From JBGRQB01 sp041725875 (lineage in GTDB: Bacteria > Bacteroidota > Ignavibacteria > Ignavibacteriales > Melioribacteraceae): a stretch of 15,277 nt of DNA. The stretch is taken from NCBI GenBank assembly GCA_041725875.1, contig JBGRQB010000102.1:1-15277 (forward strand). Direction: 5' to 3'. The position numbers were made by a program, and so were the translations under genes. The notes under the pieces are model-generated. The model worked only from the letters and a program-made list of their open reading frames with translations. It was not told the origin of the DNA and searched no databases. Below, in pieces: positions 5,541 to 12,837 of the stretch. The stretch's first letter is position 1; each line of letters begins with the position of its first letter.

Positions 5541-7593
5541 TTTCCACCTTTTCAAAATCTACCAGATTGTCGTGAAAAGCTGTTCCATATCCCATATCTG
5601 TTTCTCTTCCCAGAGAAAGAATATTTGGTGAAGCACCTTCCTGATGCCAGTATCCGTTAACAACAACTATGTTTCCGGGTCGCAGACTATTATCAATTTT
5701 CACTTTTATTTTCAATTCCCCGCGTGAGTTGAAAATTCTGATAAAATCATTATCTGATACTTTTTTATGATGAGCATCATCTGCGCTGATTGTAGCCAAC
5801 GGCTCCGGTTCCAGCATTTTTATTACTTCCAGATTTCCAAACTGCGAGTGAATTCTGTTTTTTGTGTTTGGCGACATAAGTGAATATTTATAATTTTTCA
5901 CTTCTCCTTTTTGTCCCTCTTTCAATTTTTCATACGATGGCAAAGGGTTTACATTCCATTTTTTTTGAGCTGATTCAGAATACAATTCTATTTTACCGGA
6001 AGGAGTACTAAAATCATTTTTTTTAAAAGCAATTTCTTCATATCCCGGTGCTAGTAAAGGTGATCGCTTTAATTTCTCGAGCGAGAGTCCGGGAAATTGT
6101 TTCAGTTTTTCATCGAGCCATTTTTCAATTGTTTCATCATCACTTTTTATAAGATATTTATCTATTTCCTCTTTAGAAAAATTCATCTTCTCTGCCAGTC
6201 TGTAATAAATTTCTGTTTCCGGCATCACCTCTCCCGGAGGATCTGTTACTTTTTGTCTGAGTTGAATATACGGATTCCAGTAAGAACTGATTATATCTGT
6301 CTGCTCAAACATAGATTTTGCCGGAAGAATAATATCAGCTTCAAGCGCAGTGTCTGTCATAAACTGTTCAACAACAACTCTGTAATCGAGTTTACGAAAT
6401 GCTTCAATAACTTTTTTACTGTCAGGATTTTGCGTAACCGGGTTTCCTCTTTCAACCCAAATCATTTTTAACTCAGGATTTTTAATATTGAGCATCTCTT
6501 CACCGAGTCTGGCAGTTGATACTTCTCGTCTGAAAACTCCGTCAGATTTTTCAGGCGGGAAATATGATAGAGGTTCTTTTAGTTCGCTGAAAATATCTCC
6601 CTGCAAATCAGCATAATTCCAGCAGGCTCCTGATTTACCAATATTTCCGGTGATTATGTTTAACGCTAAAAGAGAACGAATTGTTTGTCCCCCATTAGAA
6701 TACCTTTGCATTCCGTAACCGGGAATGATTGTCATTGGTTTTATATTTCCGATTAGATCAGCAAGTTTATGAATAAACTCTAACTTAACACCGCTTTCTT
6801 CAGAGGCTTTTTCAATTGAGAAATTATTTAGAGATTTTTTAAACTCTTCAAATCCCAAAACATTTTGAGTGATAAAATCATTATCAATTTTATTTTGATC
6901 TATAAGCAGTTTTGCAATTGCCAGAGCAAGAATTGCATCTGTTCCGGGAATTGGCTGAACAAGCAGATCAGCTCTTTCGGAAGAAGCTGTTCTTCTCGGA
7001 TCAATAACGATAAGTTTTGCTCCGTTTGCCTGTGCCTGTTCAATTGGTATCATCTGATGAATATTTGACTCAGCCGGATTTTTTCCCCACACAATTATCA
7101 GTTTTGAATTTTTAATATCCCAGGGTGCGTTGTGTTTGTTTTCACCAAGTGTGAGTCTGGTTGCCTCCAATCCTGCAGGCCAGCATAAGTTTCCGTACAC
7201 GGTTGTTGCACCGCCATACATTTTCCAGAAACTTGAACTGAATCCGTTTAGCAAACCTGACATTCCGCTTGCAGAATAAAACATAACACTCTGCGGCGAA
7301 AACGTCTCTTTAAAGTAGTTCAGCTTTTCAGCTATTTCAGATAAGGCTTCATCAGTTGTGATTTGTTCAAACTTTCCGTTAATCTTTTTCAAAGGATGTA
7401 AAATTCTTTTAGGAGAATTTGCTCGTTCAACATAACTTAATCCTTTCAGACAAACACCTTCCGGCGTTGCTTTGTTAAGAGGCTGCGGATCAATTTTTGC
7501 AACTTTTCCATTTTCTACAGTAACTTTAAAGGAGCAGGTGCTGTAGCAGTTTCTCGGACAAGCAGTATTAAAGATTTTCTGATTTTCTTTCAC
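5530..7593 (-). CDS. Molybdopterin oxidoreductase catalytic subunit (DMSO reductase family, cytoplasmic)
   Basis: This 687-residue enzyme binds the bis-molybdopterin guanine dinucleotide cofactor. Cys12-x3-Cys16-x3-Cys20 and Cys48 would hold the N-terminal 4Fe-4S cluster. VYGNLCWPAG places Cys127 where the family's metal ligand usually sits, suggesting Mo-Cys coordination rather than the Ser of DMSO reductase. Cofactor-binding phrases follow (VWGKNPAESN; DPRRTASSERADLLVQPIPGTDA), with the C-terminal dinucleotide-binding domain from about 565. There is no twin-arginine leader: the cluster begins at residue 12. It should therefore stay in the cytoplasm, docked to the fused DmsBC-like partner. 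The start is GTG, since an in-frame TGA lies two codons upstream; GGTGA precedes it. The substrate (S-oxide, sulfur compound, formate or other) cannot be told from sequence alone. mobA nearby fits its cofactor need. Confidence 0.88.
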   Translation of the reverse strand: MKENQKIFNTACPRNCYSTCSFKVTVENGKVAKIDPQPLNKATPEGVCLKGLSYVERANSPKRILHPLKKINGKFEQITTDEALSEIAEKLNYFKETFSPQSVMFYSASGMSGLLNGFSSSFWKMYGGATTVYGNLCWPAGLEATRLTLGENKHNAPWDIKNSKLIIVWGKNPAESNIHQMIPIEQAQANGAKLIVIDPRRTASSERADLLVQPIPGTDAILALAIAKLLIDQNKIDNDFITQNVLGFEEFKKSLNNFSIEKASEESGVKLEFIHKLADLIGNIKPMTIIPGYGMQRYSNGGQTIRSLLALNIITGNIGKSGACWNYADLQGDIFSELKEPLSYFPPEKSDGVFRREVSTARLGEEMLNIKNPELKMIWVERGNPVTQNPDSKKVIEAFRKLDYRVVVEQFMTDTALEADIILPAKSMFEQTDIISSYWNPYIQLRQKVTDPPGEVMPETEIYYRLAEKMNFSKEEIDKYLIKSDDETIEKWLDEKLKQFPGLSLEKLKRSPLLAPGYEEIAFKKNDFSTPSGKIELYSESAQKKWNVNPLPSYEKLKEGQKGEVKNYKYSLMSPNTKNRIHSQFGNLEVIKMLEPEPLATISADDAHHKKVSDNDFIRIFNSRGELKIKVKIDNSLRPGNIVVVNGYWHQEGASPNILSLGRETDMGYGTAFHDNLVDFEKVENEQ

Positions 7594-7631
7594 AAATCAC
7601 CAATTAAATATTTGATCGGTTAAATATACAA

Positions 7632-7669
7632 AAAGGCAGATTCACACCATAGCTTGTAAATCCGCCTTT
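7632..7669 (-). terminator. Rho-independent terminator of the aminotransferase gene
   Basis: AAAGGC-GATT pairs with AATC-GCCTTT (7632-7642 with 7659-7669), with one mismatch and a 16-base loop. On the minus strand TTTTTGTATATTT follows. It separates the iclR2-aminotransferase unit from the molybdoenzyme genes, whose own promoter must lie in or just after it (TATATTTA at 7627-7620 is the best -10 I see, without a clear -35). Confidence 0.75.
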
Positions 7670-7688
7670 AATTGGAACTTAATTTTTA

Positions 7689-8894
7689 TTAAACAGTTGC
7701 TGCGTGTTTTTCCAGATATTCGTTTGAAACTTCTGCAAATATTTTAACAGCTTTTTCAATCTGTTCAACTGAACAGCTTGTAAAGTTTAATCTGAAAGTT
7801 TCAATTCCGTCACCAACAACAGGATAGAAGAATTTTCCGGGAACAAATCCCATTCCTCTTTCAAGTGTAAGTTTGGAAACAACTTCCATATCAACACCTT
7901 TCGGACCATTACCCCATACAAACATTCCGCCTTCCGGTTCAGTGTATGTAAATTCGTCAGAAAGATTATCATCCATAATTTTTAACATTGCGTTAAGTTT
8001 TGGTCTGTACAAACCAATAATTTTTTCAAGCTGAGAAGGAAGATATCCGCCAATTAAATATTCGGCAGAAAGTGCCTGAGCAAGTGTACAGGTGTTAAGA
8101 TCGATTCCCTGCTTAACAATTACAAGCCATTTACCAATTTCTTCAGGTGCAACAAAGTATCCTGTTCTTAATCCCGGAGCAAATATTTTTGAGAATGTAC
8201 TTGCATAAATTACATTATCCGGAGCCATAGATTGTATTGTCGGAACCGGCTCTCCTGAATATCTTAATTCCCCATACGGATCATCTTCAATTAAAAGCGC
8301 ATCATACTTTTTGATAATTTCCGCAATTTTCTTTCTTCTTTCGGTTCCGATAGTTTTACCGGAAGGATTCTGGAAAGTAGGAACAGTATATACAAACTTC
8401 ACTTTGTTGTTTTTTAATATCTCTTCAACTGATTCAGGAATCAATCCTTCTTCATCAGTTTCCATTTGAAGATATCTTGCTTCGTAAGCATTAAACGATT
8501 GCAAAGCCGCAAGGTATGTTGGTCCTTCAACAGCTACATAATCTCCGGGTGAAATTAAAACCTTTCCAATTGCATCAAGAAAGCCTTGTGAGCCACTGGA
8601 AATGTAAACATTTTCCATTTTTGCTTTAATTCCCTTGCCTGCAAGATGATCGATAAGAGCTTCACGCAAAGGCACAAACCCTTCTGTAAGATCGTAGTTT
8701 AATGCTCTTGTTCCATATTTGGAAAGTACTTTTTCTGTTAACTCGTTAACAAGATCAAGCGGAAAACTTTCCGGCGAAGGAATTCCGCCTCCAAGTGAAA
8801 TCATTCCCGGATTGGAAGCAAGTTTTAATATTTCTCTGATTGCACTGACTTTAATATTTGACGTTCTGGTAGCCAGTATTTTTTCAACGTTCAT
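7689..8894 (-). CDS. PLP-dependent aminotransferase, fold type I, LysN/2-aminoadipate transaminase-like
   Basis: This 401-residue cytoplasmic enzyme moves amino groups between amino acids and 2-oxo acids. Residues typical of the class I / MocR-LysN group are visible: SSGSQG (99-104) for phosphate binding, Asn176 in FQNPSGK, Asp204 and Tyr207 in IEDDPYGELRY, the PLP-binding Lys236 in STFSKIFAPGLRTGY, and Arg368 (FRLNF) for the substrate carboxylate. Relatives act on 2-aminoadipate, aromatic or branched-chain amino acids, so the exact substrate is open. The start is firm: AAGGAG lies 6 bases before the ATG. It follows iclR2 by 30 bases in the same direction and should be co-transcribed and regulated with it. 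No N-terminal DNA-binding domain is present, so it is not a MocR regulator. Confidence 0.88.
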   Translation of the reverse strand: MNVEKILATRTSNIKVSAIREILKLASNPGMISLGGGIPSPESFPLDLVNELTEKVLSKYGTRALNYDLTEGFVPLREALIDHLAGKGIKAKMENVYISSGSQGFLDAIGKVLISPGDYVAVEGPTYLAALQSFNAYEARYLQMETDEEGLIPESVEEILKNNKVKFVYTVPTFQNPSGKTIGTERRKKIAEIIKKYDALLIEDDPYGELRYSGEPVPTIQSMAPDNVIYASTFSKIFAPGLRTGYFVAPEEIGKWLVIVKQGIDLNTCTLAQALSAEYLIGGYLPSQLEKIIGLYRPKLNAMLKIMDDNLSDEFTYTEPEGGMFVWGNGPKGVDMEVVSKLTLERGMGFVPGKFFYPVVGDGIETFRLNFTSCSVEQIEKAVKIFAEVSNEYLEKHAATV

Positions 8895-8924
8895 TCTGCA
8901 CTCCTTATGATTTAGTTCCTTTCT

Positions 8925-9689
8925 CTATTTATTAAACTTATTTTTAATTTGTAAAATTTGAGGTTTAATTTTATCAAAAACCTCTATAAGCGTCTCTTTA
9001 TCAATTCTGTTTGTGGTTCCTGAAAAACTAATTGCACCTGTAAAATCGTACGTTTCAAAGTATAGCGGAACCGAAAGACAAATCAGTCCTTCTTCAAACT
9101 CTTCACATTCAACTGCATATCCTTTTTCACGTATCTCATTAACCTGATTCAGTAAAGTTCTTTTATCTGTAATTGTGTTTTCGGTGAATTTGATAAACGG
9201 GATTTCATCAACAAGATTTTTAACCTGATGGTCTGATAAAAGTGATAAAATAGCTTTTCCTAGTCCGGTACAATAAAGAGGAAGATTATCTCCCAATGCA
9301 ACACGAAACTGCAGATTTCTGCTGCTTTCAACTCGCTGAATGTAAGTGGCGCTGTCACCGTTAAACTGCGCTACATTTACGGTTTCATTAATTTCGGAAA
9401 CTATCGCTTCAAGGATCGGGTTCAGACTGTGTAAAATCAGATTTCTGCTCTGCACTTTGTTTCCGAGTCTGAGCAGTTCCAGACCAAGAAAATATCTGTC
9501 ATTTTTCTTTTCAAGAAAATTCATTTCCTCAAGGGCTTCAAAATATCTGTGGGCAGTTGTCTTTTTCATACTCAGATATTTCTGAATATCCACCTGCCTC
9601 ATTTCCCCCTGGTTTTGAGAAACATATTCTAAAATCTGCTTTGCTTTTTTCAGCGATCCGCTCAAATTTTCACTCCGTTTAAGTTCCAT
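8925..9689 (-). CDS. IclR-family transcriptional regulator (paralogue 2), probably autoregulated
   Basis: This 254-residue regulator has a winged helix-turn-helix at about residues 12-75 (recognition helix MKKTTAHRYFEAL) and an effector domain with NETVNVAQF, LGDNLPLYCTGLGKAILS and EEGLICLSVPL. It matches paralogue 1 along its whole length, with eleven more residues at the start. I chose ATG 9689-9687. The longer frame opens with GTG at 9722, which lies at or before the predicted transcription start near 9720 and inside the operator array, so it is unlikely. With the chosen ATG the leader is about 31 bases, without a clear ribosome site. The operator palindrome covers the start codon, implying autorepression. 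The aminotransferase follows in the same unit, making it the most likely direct target. Confidence 0.9.
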   Translation of the reverse strand: MELKRSENLSGSLKKAKQILEYVSQNQGEMRQVDIQKYLSMKKTTAHRYFEALEEMNFLEKKNDRYFLGLELLRLGNKVQSRNLILHSLNPILEAIVSEINETVNVAQFNGDSATYIQRVESSRNLQFRVALGDNLPLYCTGLGKAILSLLSDHQVKNLVDEIPFIKFTENTITDKRTLLNQVNEIREKGYAVECEEFEEGLICLSVPLYFETYDFTGAISFSGTTNRIDKETLIEVFDKIKPQILQIKNKFNK

Positions 9690-9719
9690 TATTCGGAACC
9701 CAGATTTATTATTTGGAAC
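9683..9719 (-). promoter_or_regulatory. Tandem IclR-type operator at the start of iclR2
   Basis: On the minus strand, GTTCC-GAATAAT-GGAAC (9699-9683) is a 5-7-5 palindrome, and GTTCC-AAATAAT-AAATC (9719-9703) lies exactly 20 bases upstream with only its first arm conserved. This gives two direct half-sites plus one inverted arm. The palindrome contains the iclR2 ATG. It has the same geometry as the array at 1511-1547. Confidence 0.6.
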
Positions 9720-9726
9720 CACTCAA

Positions 9727-9755
9727 AAGTTAAATTTTTCCTTTATATTTGTCAA
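9727..9755 (-). promoter_or_regulatory. Promoter of iclR2-aminotransferase
   Basis: A perfect -35, TTGACA (9755-9750), is followed by a 17-base spacer and TAACTT (9732-9727, continuing TTG). Transcription should start near 9720, just where the operator array begins. The -35 overlaps the opposing mobA -10 candidate. Confidence 0.7.
9744..9751 (+). promoter_or_regulatory. Candidate -10 element of mobA
   Basis: TATATTTG is a perfect TAnnTTTG match, about 34 bases before the mobA start codon. No good -35 is seen upstream, which would fit activator-dependent use. The IclR array (9683-9719) lies at about -38 to -75 from the expected start. Confidence 0.4.
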
Positions 9756-9784
9756 GCACCTGAAAATTATTAGTAAACTGACAA

Positions 9785-10372
9785 TTGATAAAAAACACTC
9801 AAAATAAAGATTTAACTTTTGCAGTAATTGCCGGCGGCAAATCAAAGCGGTTTGGTTCAAACAAATTGCTGCACAAGTTTAACGGAAAACGCTTTATTGA
9901 TTTTAGTCTGGAACTTGGCAAAAGTTTAACAGAAAATGTTGTAATTATTGGAGATTCAGACTTCCCTTCCGATTTGAATTTTCCTGTTATAAAAGATCAT
10001 TACAAAGATATGGGTCCGCTTGCTGCTATTTACACTGCTTTAATAAATTCTGAAACAGATTTTATTGCTGTCACTCCGGGTGATATGCCTTTATTAAAGA
10101 AAGAGATTTATGAAATTCTTTTGCAAAATATTTCGGCAAAAAAAATTATTGCTGCTGAATCAGAAAAAGGATTGGAACCTCTGGTGAGTGTCTGGCCAAA
10201 AACGGCGGCAGCTGAATTGAAAAAATTTTTAGAGGAAGATAATTTATCAATCAAATCATTCCTGAACTCAATCGGCTATATTTCAATTGAGTTCAAAGAT
10301 GATTACCAAAAATATTTTGCAAACATTAACAGATTAAGTGAGCTTGAAGAGCTCAAAAACTCCGGTTCTTAA
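9785..10372 (+). CDS. mobA: Molybdenum cofactor guanylyltransferase MobA
   Basis: This 195-residue cytoplasmic enzyme joins GMP to molybdopterin to make the guanine dinucleotide form used by DMSO-reductase-family enzymes, such as the one at 5530-7593. The nucleotidyltransferase signature is AGGKSKRFGSNKL (residues 17-29), followed by DMGPLAAIYTAL (76-87) and the metal-binding VTPGDMPLL (96-104). The length is close to that of E. coli MobA. The start is TTG at 9785: an in-frame TGA at 9779-9781 leaves no room for an earlier ATG, and the next in-frame ATG falls within the catalytic core. No ribosome site stands out, so translation may be weak. It diverges from iclR2 with overlapping promoters. 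Its TAA stop interlocks with the stop of the convergent CDF gene. Confidence 0.88.
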   Translation: MIKNTQNKDLTFAVIAGGKSKRFGSNKLLHKFNGKRFIDFSLELGKSLTENVVIIGDSDFPSDLNFPVIKDHYKDMGPLAAIYTALINSETDFIAVTPGDMPLLKKEIYEILLQNISAKKIIAAESEKGLEPLVSVWPKTAAAELKKFLEEDNLSIKSFLNSIGYISIEFKDDYQKYFANINRLSELEELKNSGS

Positions 10373-11301
10373 TGCTTGTGACTTAATGAACAATCTGAGC
10401 AACACTCTGAGTTTTCCACCTGAATTGTTGCGTGATCTATTTCAAAGTCTTTTTTTAGTTTCGCTAAAATTTCTGCCAGAAATTTATCGTCGTTCTCTTT
10501 TACATCTCTTACCAAATGGACTGTCAAAGCTGTTTCAGTTGTGCTTAAAGGCCAAATGTGAAGATCGTGAACATCGGTTACATTCGGGAGGTTCAATAAA
10601 TATTCTTTTACTTTTCTGAAATCAATATTTTCTGGAACCGAATCCATCGATAGCTTGAATGAATCTTTAAGCAATCCCCAGGTTCCCCAGGTGATCACAA
10701 TTACAATAACAAAACTGATGATTGAATCGAGAATGAAAAAATCTGTTAAAGTTATTACGAGTCCGCTCAACACAACTCCCACAGAAACCAAAGCATCTGC
10801 GGCCATATGAAGATAAGCACCTCTTATGTTTATATCTTTTTCCTTTCCCTTTACGAACATTAAGGCAGTGAGTGTATTAATAACTACTCCAATACCAGCA
10901 ACAATCATAACCGTAGAACCAACTACAGGTTCCGGCTCCATAATTTTTCTGGTTGCTTCCACAGCTATCCCGCCAACAGCAATCAAAAGAATAATCCCGT
11001 TAAGCAAAGCTGCCAGAATTGTTGCTTTACGCATTCCAAAAGTCCGCTGTTCAGTTATGGCTGTCTGCGCAAGTTTACTTGCTATCCAGGCAAGAATCAA
11101 CCCTAAAACATCGCTGAGATTGTGTCCGGCATCTGCCAGAAGCGCCATTGAATTGATTGCGAGTCCGTAACCGGCTTCAACAACTATATATATTACATTT
11201 AAGATAATTCCGTAAAGAAAAGCTTTATTAACATTACCCGGATCAAAACTGTGTGAGTGATCGTGACTATGAGAGTGGCTGTGTGAATGATCGTGACTCA
11301 T
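10369..11301 (-). CDS. Cation diffusion facilitator, ZitB/CzcD-like zinc exporter
   Basis: This 310-residue inner-membrane antiporter should expel Zn2+ (possibly Co2+ or Cd2+) using the proton gradient. The N-terminus is a histidine-rich metal-binding stretch (residues 3-17, His alternating with Ser and Asp). Six membrane segments follow. The transport site is His60-x3-Asp64 in helix 2 (DAGHNLSD) with His165-x3-Asp169 in helix 5 (HMAADAL), the HD-HD set typical of zinc transporters. The cytoplasmic C-terminal domain contains VHDLHIWPLS (244-253), and the tail has a second metal-rich patch (ECCSDCSLSHKH). The gene has its own promoter and converges on mobA with a 4-base overlap of stop codons. 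Confidence 0.92.
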   Translation of the reverse strand: MSHDHSHSHSHSHDHSHSFDPGNVNKAFLYGIILNVIYIVVEAGYGLAINSMALLADAGHNLSDVLGLILAWIASKLAQTAITEQRTFGMRKATILAALLNGIILLIAVGGIAVEATRKIMEPEPVVGSTVMIVAGIGVVINTLTALMFVKGKEKDINIRGAYLHMAADALVSVGVVLSGLVITLTDFFILDSIISFVIVIVITWGTWGLLKDSFKLSMDSVPENIDFRKVKEYLLNLPNVTDVHDLHIWPLSTTETALTVHLVRDVKENDDKFLAEILAKLKKDFEIDHATIQVENSECCSDCSLSHKH

Positions 11302-11329
11302 AATATTATCTTATTAATTTTCGAATGTT

Positions 11330-11360
11330 CAAATATAAAGAGAAAATGAGTGAGAGTCTA
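11330..11360 (-). promoter_or_regulatory. Promoter of the CDF exporter gene
   Basis: The minus strand reads TAGACT (11360-11355), 17 bases, then a perfect TATATTTG (11337-11330). The leader would be about 20 bases, with only a weak ribosome site. Confidence 0.6.
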
Positions 11361-11386
11361 TCTTATTTATATTAAGTATATATAAA

Positions 11387-11411
11387 AAGAAGCGGAATTA
11401 ATCCGCTTCTT
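11387..11411 (-). terminator. Rho-independent terminator of the POT transporter gene
   Basis: AAGAAGCGGA (11387-11396) pairs perfectly with TCCGCTTCTT (11402-11411) over 10 bp with a 5-base loop. On the minus strand TTTATATATA follows. It begins 8 bases after the stop codon at 11420. Confidence 0.88.
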
Positions 11412-11419
11412 AATTTATA

Positions 11420-12727
11420 TTATTTATCACTTTTCTTTGGAGCAAGATATTTATTGTAAAGCAGCAGGCCAACAATTGTAAAGACACCAATAAAGGTAAA
11501 AATAATCCACAATGTTGCCGGTTGATGTAAATTATCAACATAATGAACATACAGATACGCGCCTAATACACCGCCAATTAATGAACCTAAAACACCATAA
11601 AGGAATGAGTATCCAAGATAAAGTGCTTTTTTATCTTCCGGTGCAATCAGACCAATATAACTGATAAATTTAGGATGCGCAGTCATTTCACCAACCGAGA
11701 AAATGATTATCCCAAGAATAAACACCCAAGGGTGCATTGAAACAGCTAATATCGCCATACCGACGGAACCTATTGCAATACCTGTAATCATTGTTGGAAG
11801 TGCTTTTGTGTGCTGAACCATTCTGGAAATAATCAACTGCAATGCGATAATTGTTCCGGCATTTATAACAGTCACATGCTCAACATCAAACTTCCAGTCA
11901 GGTGAATCAACAAAAAGACTTAAAAACGCATTTACAGATTCGTTAATTGGAGCCATATCAACATAATCCTGCAGATACCACAATACAGTATCAAACATCT
12001 GGAAGTATAAAATCCAGAAACAGGAATAGATTGCAACAAGAATTATAAATCTGAAATCTTTAAGAACAAGTACAACATCCATTAATACCTGTCCCATTGT
12101 TTTATTACTTTTCGGACGATCCGGTTCTTTATAAATAAATATATTTGGTAAAATCAGCCATCCGGTTCCCACTGCAGCCATTAAAAGGATGTAGGAAAAT
12201 CCGAATGATTCTTTTAAGAAATTAACAAGGAATAACGGGAACAAAAACGCTCCCAGATTTATTGTCCAGTAAAAAATCCCGAACCCGAGAGTTGAATTAG
12301 ATTCATCTGTGGATCTGGCAATTGTACCGGAAATAATTGGTTTAAATGTTCCGGCTCCAATCATTGTAATCACCAAAGCACCAAACAACGGCCAATAGGA
12401 AGTCATTTGGAAAGAAACAAAATATCCCAGACTCATAACCGTAAAGGCAAACATTAAAGTTCTTCTGTAGCCGTATCTGTCGGCAATTGCTCCTGATAAA
12501 ATCGGGATGATATACAATAATGGTCTGGTAACACTGTTCAGGAAGCCCACACTCTCTTTTGAAAAACCTAATCCGCCATCGGCAGTTGAATTAGTAAGAT
12601 AAATTGTTAAAACCGCCATAACACCGTAATAAGAGCCTCTTTCGAAAAACTCCATCATTATTACGGTCCAAAAATTACGGGGAAAAGTTTTCACTCCTTC
12701 CTTGAACGATAATTTTTCTGAACTCAT
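11420..12727 (-). CDS. POT/PTR family proton-coupled oligopeptide transporter
   Basis: This 435-residue inner-membrane protein of the major facilitator type should import di- and tripeptides with protons. The diagnostic helix-1 motif is E26-F-F-E29-R30-G-S-Y-Y-G (ExxER plus the YYG signature). Further typical segments are IPILSGAIADRYGYRRTL and GAGTFKPIISGTIA, with about 12 membrane helices overall. It is somewhat shorter than common bacterial POT proteins (about 450-500). I chose ATG 12727, with AGGTG upstream, over the GTG two codons earlier. It diverges from the dipeptide epimerase gene across 110 bases, which suggests peptide or muropeptide uptake feeding that enzyme, though general nutrition is just as possible. 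Confidence 0.88.
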   Translation of the reverse strand: MSSEKLSFKEGVKTFPRNFWTVIMMEFFERGSYYGVMAVLTIYLTNSTADGGLGFSKESVGFLNSVTRPLLYIIPILSGAIADRYGYRRTLMFAFTVMSLGYFVSFQMTSYWPLFGALVITMIGAGTFKPIISGTIARSTDESNSTLGFGIFYWTINLGAFLFPLFLVNFLKESFGFSYILLMAAVGTGWLILPNIFIYKEPDRPKSNKTMGQVLMDVVLVLKDFRFIILVAIYSCFWILYFQMFDTVLWYLQDYVDMAPINESVNAFLSLFVDSPDWKFDVEHVTVINAGTIIALQLIISRMVQHTKALPTMITGIAIGSVGMAILAVSMHPWVFILGIIIFSVGEMTAHPKFISYIGLIAPEDKKALYLGYSFLYGVLGSLIGGVLGAYLYVHYVDNLHQPATLWIIFTFIGVFTIVGLLLYNKYLAPKKSDK

Positions 12728-12758
12728 ACACACCTGATTAATAGTTAAAATAACGGGG

Positions 12759-12766
12759 CAAATTTA
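12759..12766 (-). promoter_or_regulatory. -10 element of the POT transporter gene
   Basis: TAAATTTG on the minus strand matches TAnnTTTG perfectly and predicts a leader of about 25 bases. The -35 region (TTAATT at an 18-base spacing) is weak. Confidence 0.45.
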
Positions 12767-12822
12767 ATGAAAAACATTTTAAGAATTAAAATATTAAATT
12801 ATTTTTCAGATGATTTTTTATT

Positions 12823-12830
12823 TATTTTTG
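12823..12830 (+). promoter_or_regulatory. Candidate -10 element of the epimerase-murQ unit
   Basis: TATTTTTG fits TAnnTTTG but ends only 7 bases before the ATG at 12838, so the transcript would be nearly leaderless. No -35 is evident. A GAAG at 12830-12833 could instead be a weak ribosome site, in which case the promoter lies further upstream in the T-rich sequence. Confidence 0.3.
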
Positions 12831-12837
12831 AAGTCTT

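Noticed and set aside
5541..5555. TTG start giving five extra residues on the DmsBC-like protein
   Set aside because: ATG 5540 has the AAGGTGG ribosome site directly in front, and that site would lie inside the longer version.
6097..6471. Plus-strand frame of 124 codons
   Set aside because: It lies wholly opposite the well-supported molybdoenzyme gene and is a cysteine/phenylalanine-rich shadow translation.
7660..7690. GGAAC at 7674-7678 as an IclR half-site before the molybdoenzyme genes
   Set aside because: No paired arm or AAATAAT spacer is present, and it lies between the aminotransferase stop and its terminator.
9690..9722. Extra 11 N-terminal residues of iclR2 from GTG 9722
   Set aside because: They would start at or before the predicted mRNA start and inside the operator array; paralogue 1 aligns without them.
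10338..10619. Plus-strand frame of 93 codons after mobA
   Set aside because: It is the complement of the CDF gene's C-terminal coding region, and shows no recognisable protein or ribosome site.
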